NCBI RefSeq assembly: GCF_004792415.1
Contig: NZ_CP038854.1
Span: 124,001-188,000 of the forward strand
From: Pantoea vagans
GTDB lineage: Bacteria; Pseudomonadota; Gammaproteobacteria; Enterobacterales; Enterobacteriaceae
DNA length: 64,000 nucleotides
Reading direction: 5' to 3'
The notes beneath the pieces are model-generated. The model saw only the letters and a list, made by a program, of their open reading frames with translations, ran no database searches and had not been told where the DNA came from. The position numbers were made by a program, and so were the translations under genes. The stretch's first letter is position 1. Each line of letters opens with the position of its first letter. Below are positions 52,904 to 61,403 of the stretch, one piece after another.

Positions 52904-54043
52904 TCATTGCGCCGCCACAATCTGCAACGCGCGCGGGACCAGCTGCGTGAAGTATTCTACTGCCGGGCCGATCAGTGCTTCATCCGGATCGAAGGCGGCG
53001 TGATGCAGGCCAAATTCGCTGGCGCTGCCGATACTGACAAAAGCGCCCGGCACCTGTTGCAGATAGAAGGCAAAATCTTCTCCGCCCATCTGCGGCGACT
53101 CAGCATGCTCCGCGAGATAGCCGCTCTGCTGAGCGACGTCCAGTGCCACATCCACCCAGCCTGGCGTGTTAATCAGGGCAGGCGGCCCCTCGGTCCACTC
53201 CAGCTCCGCGGTCGCGCCAAATCCGGCGGCGATGCCCTGTATCAGCGAGAGGATGCGGTGTGGGATCTGCGTCCGAATCTCACCATTGTGGGTGCGCACG
53301 GTGCCCTCCAGCTCAACGCTTTGCGGCAGCACGTTCCAGGTATTCCCGGCGGTAAAGCGCGTCACGCTCAGCACCACCGTCTCCAGCGAGCTGAACACCC
53401 GGCTCGGCAGCGTCTGTAAAGCGGTCACAATATGGCTGGCAATCACGATCGAATCGATGCCCTCCTGCGGTCGTGCCGCATGCGCGCCTTTACCTTCAAC
53501 ACGGATCACAAAGCGATCGACGTTGGCATAAAACGCGCCCGCCCGACTACGCAGCGTACCGAGCGGCAGGTCGGGCGCATTGTGCAGGCCAAATATCGCC
53601 TGTACGCCTTCCAGCGCACCGGCATCAATCAGCTGACGAGCGCCATTAAACGTCTCTTCAGCGGGCTGAAACAGAATCCGCACCCGGCCTGGTAGTGTGG
53701 CTTCCTGCTGTTTAAGCTGCAGGGCGACGCCCAGCATTACCGCGCTGTGAACGTCGTGACCGCAGGCGTGCATGACGCCCGGCGCCTGCGATCGCCACGG
53801 GCGATCGGTGATTTCATCAATCGGCAAGGCATCAATATCCGCGCGCAGGGCAATCAGTGATTCACCGTGACCGATTTCTGCCACCACGCCGGTTTTCAGC
53901 CCAAGCGGCAACAGCCGGATACCCGCCTGTTCAAGCCAGCCGGCAATACGCTCAGTTGTGGCAAATTCATGGTTTGAAAGTTCCGGATGCTGATGCAGTT
54001 CGCGACGCCACTGCACCAGTTGTTCAGTTAAAGGCAATGTCAT
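52904..54043 (-). CDS. M20-family amidohydrolase
   Basis: A 379-residue metal-dependent amidohydrolase of the IAA-amino acid hydrolase/hippuricase group (M20D). Metal-binding blocks: ALRADIDALPIDE near residue 68, MHACGHDVHSAVM near 91 with His, Cys and His-Asp, QPAEETFNGARQL near 125, and PQMGGEDFAFYLQ near 326. It cleaves an N-acyl amino acid, most likely N-acetyl or N-acyl cysteine-type, if the cluster works like other luciferase-like monooxygenase/M20 operons. Two bases separate it from the preceding gene. Confidence 0.88.
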   Translation of the reverse strand: MTLPLTEQLVQWRRELHQHPELSNHEFATTERIAGWLEQAGIRLLPLGLKTGVVAEIGHGESLIALRADIDALPIDEITDRPWRSQAPGVMHACGHDVHSAVMLGVALQLKQQEATLPGRVRILFQPAEETFNGARQLIDAGALEGVQAIFGLHNAPDLPLGTLRSRAGAFYANVDRFVIRVEGKGAHAARPQEGIDSIVIASHIVTALQTLPSRVFSSLETVVLSVTRFTAGNTWNVLPQSVELEGTVRTHNGEIRTQIPHRILSLIQGIAAGFGATAELEWTEGPPALINTPGWVDVALDVAQQSGYLAEHAESPQMGGEDFAFYLQQVPGAFVSIGSASEFGLHHAAFDPDEALIGPAVEYFTQLVPRALQIVAAQ

Positions 54044-54045
54044 GT

Positions 54046-55146
54046 TTATCCCTGTTGTTCCGGCAGAAAAGGCTCGCCCAGCGTCAGCATCAGGCGATTG
54101 GCCCAGGCAAAGAAGGCGGTGGACTGAATCAGGTCGAGCAGGTCGAGCGTATCCAGACCCTGCTCGCGCAGTGCAGCAATCTGCGACTGCGCAGGTTGCG
54201 CAGGGGTCAGCGACAGTGCCGCCGAAAAGGCGATGATCGCCTGCCAGCGGGCAGTGTGTCCGTGGGATAACACTGCGCCGGGCGCGACATTCAGCAGCTT
54301 CTGTATTGCGTCATCCTGCTTTGAAAGCTGGCTGGCTTTACGCGCATGAACCGAGGCGCAATAAATACAGCCGTTGACCTTACTGACCACCGTGGCGGCC
54401 AGCTCACGCTCGGCGCGCGGCAGCCCGCCAGCGGTGTAGAAAATGCCTTTGTCGGTCAGGGTACGCTGCTCCAGCAGCGGCAGGTTACGTCCCAGCAGAC
54501 GGAAATGGTCGGAATCGGTGTGACCAAATTTCGCCAGTGTCGCCTGCTCCTCCTCACTGAATTCAGCCAGCGGTCTGGCGGGCAGCCACGGCTCCCAGCC
54601 GAGTTCCTGCTGCGTAAACGCGGTCAGCGCCGTTTTGCCGCTGGCGGTCTTCAGTGCTTCATGCCAGTGACCGGCGACGACCGGTGCAGCTTCAACCGCT
54701 GCTTCATGGCCCTGCAGGCTGCGCAGGCCTGTGATTAACCGGCTCTGAAAACTGATGAACGCCACCAGTTGCGCCAGCGTGACAATGCCACGCGGACTCC
54801 AGCCCGCCTGCTTCAGCGTTTCCAGATGGGCAGGTGTAGCGGCAACCGGCTCGAAGGTGAGGCGATGCGCGAAGTCCAGCGCGGCGCTAACCCGCTCACT
54901 ATCGGGCACCGGCTGCTGCGGCTGATAGTGCGTCTGCAGTTCTGACCGGGCATGCCAGCCTGCAACCTTTGCGGCCAGAAGGCGCCGCTCGGCTAACGGA
55001 AAATCGTCATCGCCCTGGTCAAATAACACGTTGTAGCTGCCCTGGGCATGGCGCGTCGCGGCGTGACGTGTCTGGCGCGCGTGGGCCAGTGCGGAAGCGG
55101 GATCGATATCCGCCAGTGCGTCAATCAAATCGTCAGGTTGACTCAT
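54046..55146 (-). CDS. Fused CMD/alkylhydroperoxidase-domain protein
   Basis: A 366-residue protein equal in content to the two separate proteins of cluster 1 (23869-24351 and 24348-24914). The N-terminal half (to about 150, ending SFQSRLITGLRSLQG) lacks CxxC; the C-terminal half (from about 175) has the AhpD redox motif NGCIYCASVHARK near residue 263 and ends AFFAWANRLMLTLGEPF, parallel to AIFGWANRLMHVLGHAD in cluster 1. It overlaps the luciferase-like gene by four bases. Probably helps with peroxide or peroxy intermediates of the monooxygenase; actual reaction unknown. Confidence 0.82.
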   Translation of the reverse strand: MSQPDDLIDALADIDPASALAHARQTRHAATRHAQGSYNVLFDQGDDDFPLAERRLLAAKVAGWHARSELQTHYQPQQPVPDSERVSAALDFAHRLTFEPVAATPAHLETLKQAGWSPRGIVTLAQLVAFISFQSRLITGLRSLQGHEAAVEAAPVVAGHWHEALKTASGKTALTAFTQQELGWEPWLPARPLAEFSEEEQATLAKFGHTDSDHFRLLGRNLPLLEQRTLTDKGIFYTAGGLPRAERELAATVVSKVNGCIYCASVHARKASQLSKQDDAIQKLLNVAPGAVLSHGHTARWQAIIAFSAALSLTPAQPAQSQIAALREQGLDTLDLLDLIQSTAFFAWANRLMLTLGEPFLPEQQG

Positions 55147-56150
55147 GAAATTCTCCTGTCTGGTTCGCCTGCAGCACGAAGTGCGGGCGCAATATGTCCG
55201 GCAATCAGCTCAATCGAGCGCAGCGTGTCGGCATGCGAAGGCTCTGCTGAATGCACCTGGAATGAGATGTCAGTGACGCGAGGCAGCACGCTGTCCTGCG
55301 CCAGTGAGCGCAAGACCTGATCGATGCCGCCAACATGGGCATCAAACTGTGCCAGCAGGTCATCAAAGCTTTCACCGCGGATTTCACCACGGTACTGAGC
55401 AGCCTGCTTGCGAATGCCCGGTTCAGCGATCTGACGTGCGTAGTGGTCTGAGTCCGCGACAAAGGCAGTGCGGGAGGCAAGAATACGCGGCTCAATTCCC
55501 GCCGGAAGTGCCGCGAGATAGGCATCAATCAGCGGATTCTGCAGCGCATCGAGCGGAAGTTCTGCCTGGCCTGCTGGTCGTGGCTGGGTGCGCGACAGCA
55601 TCAGACCGTGTCCGCCCTGGCCGGCACGGATTGCGCCCTCAACCGAAAAGGTGGCGATCCACACGCGTCCGGCGAGCTGCGGCGCGGCGGGCCAGAGATG
55701 ATTGTCCGGATGTCCCAGCGAATCACCGCACCAGGCACTGAGCAGCGTATGCAGATTGTCTGCAAATGCCGCCCCGCGTTCGGCAAATGTCAGGCCAAAG
55801 GGTAAAAACGAGTCCGGCGTGCCGCCCGATCCCAACCCGATCTCCAGCCGTCCGTCCGACAGCAAATCCAGTACTGCGGCATCTTCTGCGACCCGTAGTG
55901 CATTTTCCATCGGCAGCGTGATGATGGCAGTGCCGAGCCGGATGGTGCGGGTATGGGCGGCGGCGTGCGCCAGAAAAACCAGCGGCGAGGGCAGTCCGCC
56001 CTCATCCTCATGAAAGTGATGCTGAGCAATCCATGCCGTATCAAAGCCACAGCGCTCGGCATGCTGAATCTGTTCTGTAGCCAGCTGATAGCGCTGTTTC
56101 GCCGGGACGTTATCCAGCAGTCGGGTAAAAAATCCGAGACGTCGGCTCAT
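55143..56150 (-). CDS. Luciferase-like FMN-dependent monooxygenase, KPN_01858-like
   Basis: A 335-residue bacterial-luciferase-superfamily enzyme (LLM). The N-terminal GFFTRLLDNVPAKQRYQLAT block, AERCGFDTAWIAQHHFHEDE and the LGTAIITLPMENALRVAEDA segment with LSDGRLEIGLGSGG are typical of the family. I associate it with the KPN_01858 group of putative FMN-dependent monooxygenases, which occurs with the ABC binding protein type encoded upstream. It needs reduced FMN from a reductase; none is in the operon. Four-base overlap with both neighbours. Confidence 0.85.
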   Translation of the reverse strand: MSRRLGFFTRLLDNVPAKQRYQLATEQIQHAERCGFDTAWIAQHHFHEDEGGLPSPLVFLAHAAAHTRTIRLGTAIITLPMENALRVAEDAAVLDLLSDGRLEIGLGSGGTPDSFLPFGLTFAERGAAFADNLHTLLSAWCGDSLGHPDNHLWPAAPQLAGRVWIATFSVEGAIRAGQGGHGLMLSRTQPRPAGQAELPLDALQNPLIDAYLAALPAGIEPRILASRTAFVADSDHYARQIAEPGIRKQAAQYRGEIRGESFDDLLAQFDAHVGGIDQVLRSLAQDSVLPRVTDISFQVHSAEPSHADTLRSIELIAGHIAPALRAAGEPDRRIS

Positions 56151-57766
56151 GCTGACTCCTTGTGCGTTAACGGAACGAGCGGAGGGATCGCACCAATCAG
56201 TTCACGCGTGTAGGGATGCTGAGGTGCGCTGAATATCGTGACAACGTCACCTTGCTCTACCGCTTCGCCCGCTTTTAGAACGGTGACGCTGTCGGCAATC
56301 TGTCGCACCGTCGCCAGATCGTGCGTAATAAACAGATAGGTCAGCCCCAGCTCGGCCTGAAGCTGCTGCAGAAGATCGAGGATTTGTGCCTGCACCGTGA
56401 CATCCAGCGCCGAAGTCGCCTCGTCCAGCACCAGGATTTCAGGCTCGCAGATTAGCGCCCGCGCCAGGGCTACACGCTGCCGCTGACCGCCCGAAAGTTC
56501 ATGCGGCTGGCGTAATAACAGGGAAAGTGGCAGTGCCACCCGCGAGGTGATCGCTTCCACCCGTTCGCGGCGCTGGCTGCGGTTCAGTTTGTCAAAGTTA
56601 CGCAGGGGTTCTTCGATAATCGAATAGAGCGTCTGGCGGGGATCGAGCGAGGCAAACGGGTTCTGATAGACAAACTGAATCTTACGGCGCAGCTGTCGCA
56701 ATGCCTCGCCGCGCAATCCATTGACCACAATGCCGTCCAGCGTCACTGCGCCACTATCGACGGTTTCAAAGCCCAGAACGATACGTGCCAGTGTCGTTTT
56801 GCCGGATCCGGATTCGCCGACCAGCGCATGCGTGGTGCCGCGTGCCACCTGAAAACTAACGTTGTTCAGCGCCTGTAATCGCTGCTGTTTACCCAGCGAA
56901 AAGCTTTTCATCACGCCGGTTGCCCGGATTGCCGGGGCTGAAAAACGGGCGGCCGCAGGTTTAACGCGGGCCGGTCGCTCTGGCGCAGCATCGTTCAGTA
57001 ACTGACGGGTGTAGGGATGTGATGGCGCGCTGATGACCTGAGCGGTGCGTCCCGATTCCTGAATCTCACCGTGGCGAAAAACAATGATGCGGTCTGCACG
57101 CTGCGCCGCCAGCGCCAGGTCGTGGGTGACAAACAGCACGGCGGTACTGGATTCCTGCCGCAGGTCATCCAGCAGATCGAGAATGCGCTTCTGCACCGTG
57201 ACATCCAGCGCGCTGGTCGGCTCATCCGCAATAATAATCTCCGGCTGCAGGGCGAGGGCGATAGCGATCAAAACACGCTGCTTCATGCCGCCTGACAGCT
57301 GATGCGGAAACTGCTTAACCCGCTGTTCCGGGTGGCTGAGACCGACGCGGGTCAGCAGATCGATCACCCGCTGCTGGCGCTGTGCTGCCGGTAATCGCAG
57401 ATGCAGGCGCAGAATCTCTTCTACCTGTTCGCCGATGGTTTTCACCGGATTCAGTGAGTTGCCGGGATCCTGCGGCACCAGGCTGATGCGCTCACCGCGC
57501 AGCGAGTCGAAACGCTTCTGTGACCACTGGCTGATATCGACGCCGTTGAGCCGGATTTCACCTGCTTCGCGGCGGCCGTTTTCCGCCATCAGGCCCATAA
57601 TGGCCTGTGCCGTGGTGGTTTTACCGGAACCGGATTCCCCGACCAGTGCCACCATCTCACCTGCGTGCAGTTCGAAGCTGACATTATGAACCACCGGCTG
57701 CCACTGGTTGCCACGGCGATAGCTTAGGGTCAGGTTGTTGACTGCGAGTAACGGCTGAGCGCTCAT
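56147..57766 (-). CDS. Dipeptide/oligopeptide-type ABC transporter, double ATPase
   Basis: A 539-residue protein with two complete ATPase domains fused, as in YejF/GsiA. First: Walker [10 protein letters not shown] at residues 43-51, signature [15 protein letters not shown], Walker [15 protein letters not shown]. Second: [13 protein letters not shown] near 310, [15 protein letters not shown] and [14 protein letters not shown]. Each ends with the oligopeptide-loader motif HPYTRQLL / [14 protein letters not shown]. It powers the two permeases encoded just upstream; four-base overlaps on both sides. Confidence 0.92.
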   Translation of the reverse strand: MSAQPLLAVNNLTLSYRRGNQWQPVVHNVSFELHAGEMVALVGESGSGKTTTAQAIMGLMAENGRREAGEIRLNGVDISQWSQKRFDSLRGERISLVPQDPGNSLNPVKTIGEQVEEILRLHLRLPAAQRQQRVIDLLTRVGLSHPEQRVKQFPHQLSGGMKQRVLIAIALALQPEIIIADEPTSALDVTVQKRILDLLDDLRQESSTAVLFVTHDLALAAQRADRIIVFRHGEIQESGRTAQVISAPSHPYTRQLLNDAAPERPARVKPAAARFSAPAIRATGVMKSFSLGKQQRLQALNNVSFQVARGTTHALVGESGSGKTTLARIVLGFETVDSGAVTLDGIVVNGLRGEALRQLRRKIQFVYQNPFASLDPRQTLYSIIEEPLRNFDKLNRSQRRERVEAITSRVALPLSLLLRQPHELSGGQRQRVALARALICEPEILVLDEATSALDVTVQAQILDLLQQLQAELGLTYLFITHDLATVRQIADSVTVLKAGEAVEQGDVVTIFSAPQHPYTRELIGAIPPLVPLTHKESA

Positions 57767-58608
57767 CGGCGTCCTCCTGAAAGTTGCTGACTGATGCGGT
57801 TAGCGGCGAGCACGACAGCCACCACCACCACACCAGGAAACGTGGTCAGCCACCAGGCGGTAGCCAGATAATTACGCCCTTCAGCGATTAACAGACCCCA
57901 TTCCGGTACCGGCGGCGGCGTGCCGTAGCCGAGAAAGCTCAGGGTCGACAGCGCCAGAATCGCCTGACCAAACTGCAGGGCGGCATAGGCGATCACTGGC
58001 GTCAGCGCATTGGGCAGAATGTGACGCCACAGCACGCTGAAAAAGCGGCCGCCGCTGCCATATGCCGCCTCGATATATTCACTGTGGCGAATGCGCACCA
58101 CCTCGGCCCGCGCCAGCCGGGCGAAGCTGGCAGTGGAGGCGATGCCCACTGCGAGCGCGGCGTTCAGGGTGCCGAAGCCGAGTAGTATCAGCACGCTCAG
58201 TGAGAGCAGCAGCGACGGGATCGCCAGTAATACATCCACGGCGCGCATCACGATCGATTCAGTTTTGCCGCCCGTGGCGCCCGCCAGGACGCCCAGCGCG
58301 GTGCCGGCCAGCAGGCCGATCGCTACCGCCATGACCGCAGCGGAAAGCGAATGTGACGCGCCGTAAACGATGCGGGCAAAGAGATCGCGGCCAAGCTGGT
58401 CGGTGCCGAGCCAGTGTCCGGCCTGCGGTGCCAGCCGCTGTGCGCCCGCGATGCCTTCCAGTGGGTTGGCCTGGGTAAAAAAGGCCGGAAAAAGGGCCGC
58501 CAGCACGGCCAGCAGCATCACGAATAGGGCCAGCCACAGGCCCGGCGCGAAGCGGTAACGCCTGGACGGGACGGATTGCCGGGCGGCCGCGTAATCAACC
58601 AGACTCAT
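57763..58608 (-). CDS. DppC-like ABC permease
   Basis: A 281-residue inner-membrane permease of the DppC/OppC class, with a hydrophilic N-terminal 24 residues, six helices and the DppC-type block LAPQAGHWLGTDQLGRDLFA near residue 81-100. The coupling EAA loop is EYIEAAYGSGGRFFSVLWRH followed by ILPNALTPVIAY near 177-208. It pairs with the DppB-like permease; both are served by the double ATPase. Confidence 0.9.
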   Translation of the reverse strand: MSLVDYAAARQSVPSRRYRFAPGLWLALFVMLLAVLAALFPAFFTQANPLEGIAGAQRLAPQAGHWLGTDQLGRDLFARIVYGASHSLSAAVMAVAIGLLAGTALGVLAGATGGKTESIVMRAVDVLLAIPSLLLSLSVLILLGFGTLNAALAVGIASTASFARLARAEVVRIRHSEYIEAAYGSGGRFFSVLWRHILPNALTPVIAYAALQFGQAILALSTLSFLGYGTPPPVPEWGLLIAEGRNYLATAWWLTTFPGVVVVAVVLAANRISQQLSGGRR

Positions 58609-59552
58609 GTTGCACCTCGTAACAGCTGTAAGCGCGGATCAAACAGCGGCATCAGCAGATCGACCAGCAGGTTGATCACCACAAAACCCAGCGCGGAGAT
58701 CATCACCACCGCCTGTAAAACTGCGACATCCTGATTGTTCACCGCCTGCTGCGTAAGCTGACCCAGACCCCCCAGGCCAAACACCGTTTCGGTAATCAGC
58801 GCGCCAGCAATCAGTTCCCCGAGCAGCAAACCCGCCACGGTAAGCACCGGCAGCATGGCGTTACGCAGGATGTGTCGCCACAGGATATAGTGCTCGCTGG
58901 CGCCTTTGGCCCGCGCCACCGCCACGAAAGGCCGGGTGGAAACCTCATCAATGCTGCGCAGCAGAATCTGTGCCAGCGGCGCTGAGATTGGAACCGCGAC
59001 GGTTATGATCGGCAGAATCAGTCCCTGCCACGGCGAGGGATTGATGACCGGGATCCAGCGCAGCTGGAATGAGAAGAGCTGAATCAGGGCGATGCCGAGC
59101 CAGAAGGTCGGCACGGAGATAAACAGCGCGGGCAGGGACTGCAGCAGATTACGCAGGAAGCGCAGGGCGGGCAGCCTTGAGAGGGTCGCCAGCACGAAAG
59201 CCAGCAGCGTTGCCAGCAGGAATCCGCACAGCGCCAGACGCAGCGTGCCTGGCAGGTTGCTGGTCAGCAGTTCACTGACCGGCACGCCCGCCTGCACCGA
59301 ATAGCCGAAGTCGCCATGCAGCATCGCCGCCAGCGTATGCAGATACTGTTGCCACAGCGGGCTGTCTGCGCCATAGGCCTGGCGCATCTCAGCAATCTGC
59401 TGGGGACTCAGGCCGAGATCCGGATTCTGAAACTTGATCAGCACCGCATCACCCGGCAGCACCTGCAACAGCACAAATGACAGGGTAAACGCAGCCCACA
59501 GTACCAGCAGTCCCAGACCGGCGCGTTGCAGCAGATAGTGGCGCATCCTCAC
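58605..59552 (-). CDS. DppB-like ABC permease
   Basis: A 315-residue partner permease. Class-specific marks are LLQRAGLGLLVLWAAFTLSF at the N-terminus, GDAVLIKFQNPDLGLSPQQI in the first periplasmic loop, and the coupling loop FVAVARAKGASEHYILWRHI (near 209-228) with LRNAMLPVLTV. Six helices. It begins six bases after the stop of the binding protein gene and overlaps the DppC-like gene by four bases. Confidence 0.9.
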   Translation of the reverse strand: MRMRHYLLQRAGLGLLVLWAAFTLSFVLLQVLPGDAVLIKFQNPDLGLSPQQIAEMRQAYGADSPLWQQYLHTLAAMLHGDFGYSVQAGVPVSELLTSNLPGTLRLALCGFLLATLLAFVLATLSRLPALRFLRNLLQSLPALFISVPTFWLGIALIQLFSFQLRWIPVINPSPWQGLILPIITVAVPISAPLAQILLRSIDEVSTRPFVAVARAKGASEHYILWRHILRNAMLPVLTVAGLLLGELIAGALITETVFGLGGLGQLTQQAVNNQDVAVLQAVVMISALGFVVINLLVDLLMPLFDPRLQLLRGAT

Positions 59553-59558
59553 CTCCGG

Positions 59559-61193
59559 TTACTGTTTTTCCAGCCAGGCACCATAGAGCGCCGGACGGCC
59601 TACCGCTTCAAAACTGACCCCTTTCAGCCAGGGCGCGCCCGCATAAACCTGCGGCTCTTCAAAAATCGGAATTACATAGGCCTGGTCCAGCAGATAGCGC
59701 TGAACATCACCGGTCAGCTGCAGGCGTTTTGCCGGATCAACTTCGGAGGAGACGTCCACCAGCAGCTGATTGAGTTTGTCATCTCGGAAGTTTTTTACTT
59801 TGTCGCTGGAACCGCCTTTCTGCAGCAGGTTGTCGCGGTTAGCCGGGTAGAAGCTGCTTTTGATCACGTCGGGATCGGCACGGCCAACTTCGGTGACGTT
59901 AAGCGGCGTCTTCAGAGGATCCAGGTTATCCAGCGTTTTGCTGCCCGCATCACCGGCTTTGACGGTGAGGGCAACCCCCGCCTGGCGCCACTGCTGCGCG
60001 ACCAGTTGCAGCACCTCTTTGTTCTGCGGCTGCGGCAGGGATTCATAGACGGTCAGAGCCAGTCGCTGGCCCGCTTTTTCACGGATGCCATCTGCGCCCG
60101 GTTTCCAGCCCGCCTGGTCGAGCAATGTCTTCGCTTTCGCCAGATCAAACGTCAGTTTGTCCGCCAGATTGACGTAACCGGCAGCGGTGGTTGCGACGAC
60201 GGAGGTCGCCTGCGGATAGTTGGGAGAAAATAGCGTTTCAACCACCTGCTTCGCATTGGTGGCGTGCAGCAGCGCCTGACGCACCCGGATATCACTCACC
60301 AGCGGGTTGTCGGGGCGGAAGCTCAGGCTGTCGTTGACGCCACGGGTCGGCGCGGCATAAACCGGGAAGTTCTGATCTTTCGCCTGCTTCTCATCATAAG
60401 CCTGTACCTGACGAATCAGTCCCGCCTGGCCCGCCAGCAGCGCACCGATGCGCACGCTGTCTTCCGGCGTGACAATCACTTTAATTCCGTCGAGGTTAGC
60501 CGGACCCTGCTGCCTGATGTTTTTCGGACCCCATTGGTACTCTTTGCGCGCCACCAGATCCACTTCACGACCGAGCTTCTCATCACTGACCACAAATGGC
60601 CCGGAACCAATGATATGCCGGGCATCACCCAGCTGATCGAAACTGCGCGCCAGGGTACTCAGCGACACCAGGCCGGAGCCAATGGTGGCGGTGCCCTGCA
60701 AAAATCCGGGGGAGGGTTTTTTGAAATAAAACTTCACCGTCAGCGGGTCAATCACTTCACTGTGGTCGTAGTTATTAATCACTTCCGAAACCGGCAGGCG
60801 CAGCGCTTTATTTCCCAGCCCGTAAGTATCAAAGTTTTTCGCCACCGCGTTAGCATCTAATGGCGTGCCGTCGGAAAAAGTCACGCCAGGGCGTAACTTA
60901 AACGTGTATTCGGTTTTATCGGCATTGGTGGTCCAGCTTTCCGCAATCCAGGGTTCAACCTGTAATGTTTCAGGATTCTGCCAGGTTAATTTATCGGTGA
61001 TCTGATTGAGAATGCCGCCGTTCGGGTAAAAGCCACCGGCGGGCGGATAGAGGTTGGTATGTGCCTGCTGTTCCAGATAAATCAGCGTGCCGCCTTTGAC
61101 CGGCGCGGCCACTGCATTAAAAGTGAGAGTCCCGGCAAGTAATGTAAAAACCAGCATCTGTGCGCGTGGTTTAAGGGGAAATAACGTCGTCAT
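59559..61193 (-). CDS. ABC transporter substrate-binding protein, family 5, KPN_01854-like
   Basis: A 544-residue periplasmic binding protein and the first gene of the cluster 2 operon. The start at 61193 (MTTLFPLKPR) has AAGGA upstream and gives a signal peptide to about residue 29 (FNAVAAP). The family 5 (SBP_bac_5) signature appears in WIAESWTTNADKTEYTFKLR and PGVTFSDGTPLDANAV near residue 95-110, and VSDIRVRQALLHATNAK near 310. By arrangement it belongs to the KPN_01854-type group found with luciferase-like monooxygenases. It should bind an oligopeptide-sized or N-acylated compound. Confidence 0.88.
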   Translation of the reverse strand: MTTLFPLKPRAQMLVFTLLAGTLTFNAVAAPVKGGTLIYLEQQAHTNLYPPAGGFYPNGGILNQITDKLTWQNPETLQVEPWIAESWTTNADKTEYTFKLRPGVTFSDGTPLDANAVAKNFDTYGLGNKALRLPVSEVINNYDHSEVIDPLTVKFYFKKPSPGFLQGTATIGSGLVSLSTLARSFDQLGDARHIIGSGPFVVSDEKLGREVDLVARKEYQWGPKNIRQQGPANLDGIKVIVTPEDSVRIGALLAGQAGLIRQVQAYDEKQAKDQNFPVYAAPTRGVNDSLSFRPDNPLVSDIRVRQALLHATNAKQVVETLFSPNYPQATSVVATTAAGYVNLADKLTFDLAKAKTLLDQAGWKPGADGIREKAGQRLALTVYESLPQPQNKEVLQLVAQQWRQAGVALTVKAGDAGSKTLDNLDPLKTPLNVTEVGRADPDVIKSSFYPANRDNLLQKGGSSDKVKNFRDDKLNQLLVDVSSEVDPAKRLQLTGDVQRYLLDQAYVIPIFEEPQVYAGAPWLKGVSFEAVGRPALYGAWLEKQ

Positions 61194-61339
61194 GGTGAAT
61201 TCCTTTGTTATCAATTGCCTCAGCAGGCGGAATCATCATCGAATGACGCAACACACAGATAAAGTAACGATTTGGTCAAAGCTTATCTGAAAATAATAAA
61301 TGCGGGAGTGGGTGGGAATTTATGAATGGTTTGAATGTA

Positions 61340-61369
61340 CGGAATGGCAAATAAACATCTGCCATTCCG
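61340..61369. repeat. 10-base inverted repeat between two leftward units
   Basis: CGGAATGGCA, ten-base loop, TGCCATTCCG. It lies downstream of the dfoS stop (61404) and upstream of the binding protein start. No T-run; a weak terminator or an operator for cluster 2 are both possible. Confidence 0.55.
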
Positions 61370-61403
61370 CGGGTTTATATTTTCTTAACGACCTGCAGGA
61401 GCA

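Noticed and set aside
52098..53003. A 301-residue rightward open frame
   Set aside because: It is antisense to the VOC gene, which has a clear fold and operon context. The frame has no family features and arises from the high GC bias of the region.
59526..60233. A 235-residue rightward open frame
   Set aside because: Antisense to the family 5 binding protein gene; composition is that of a shadow frame, with no ribosome site.
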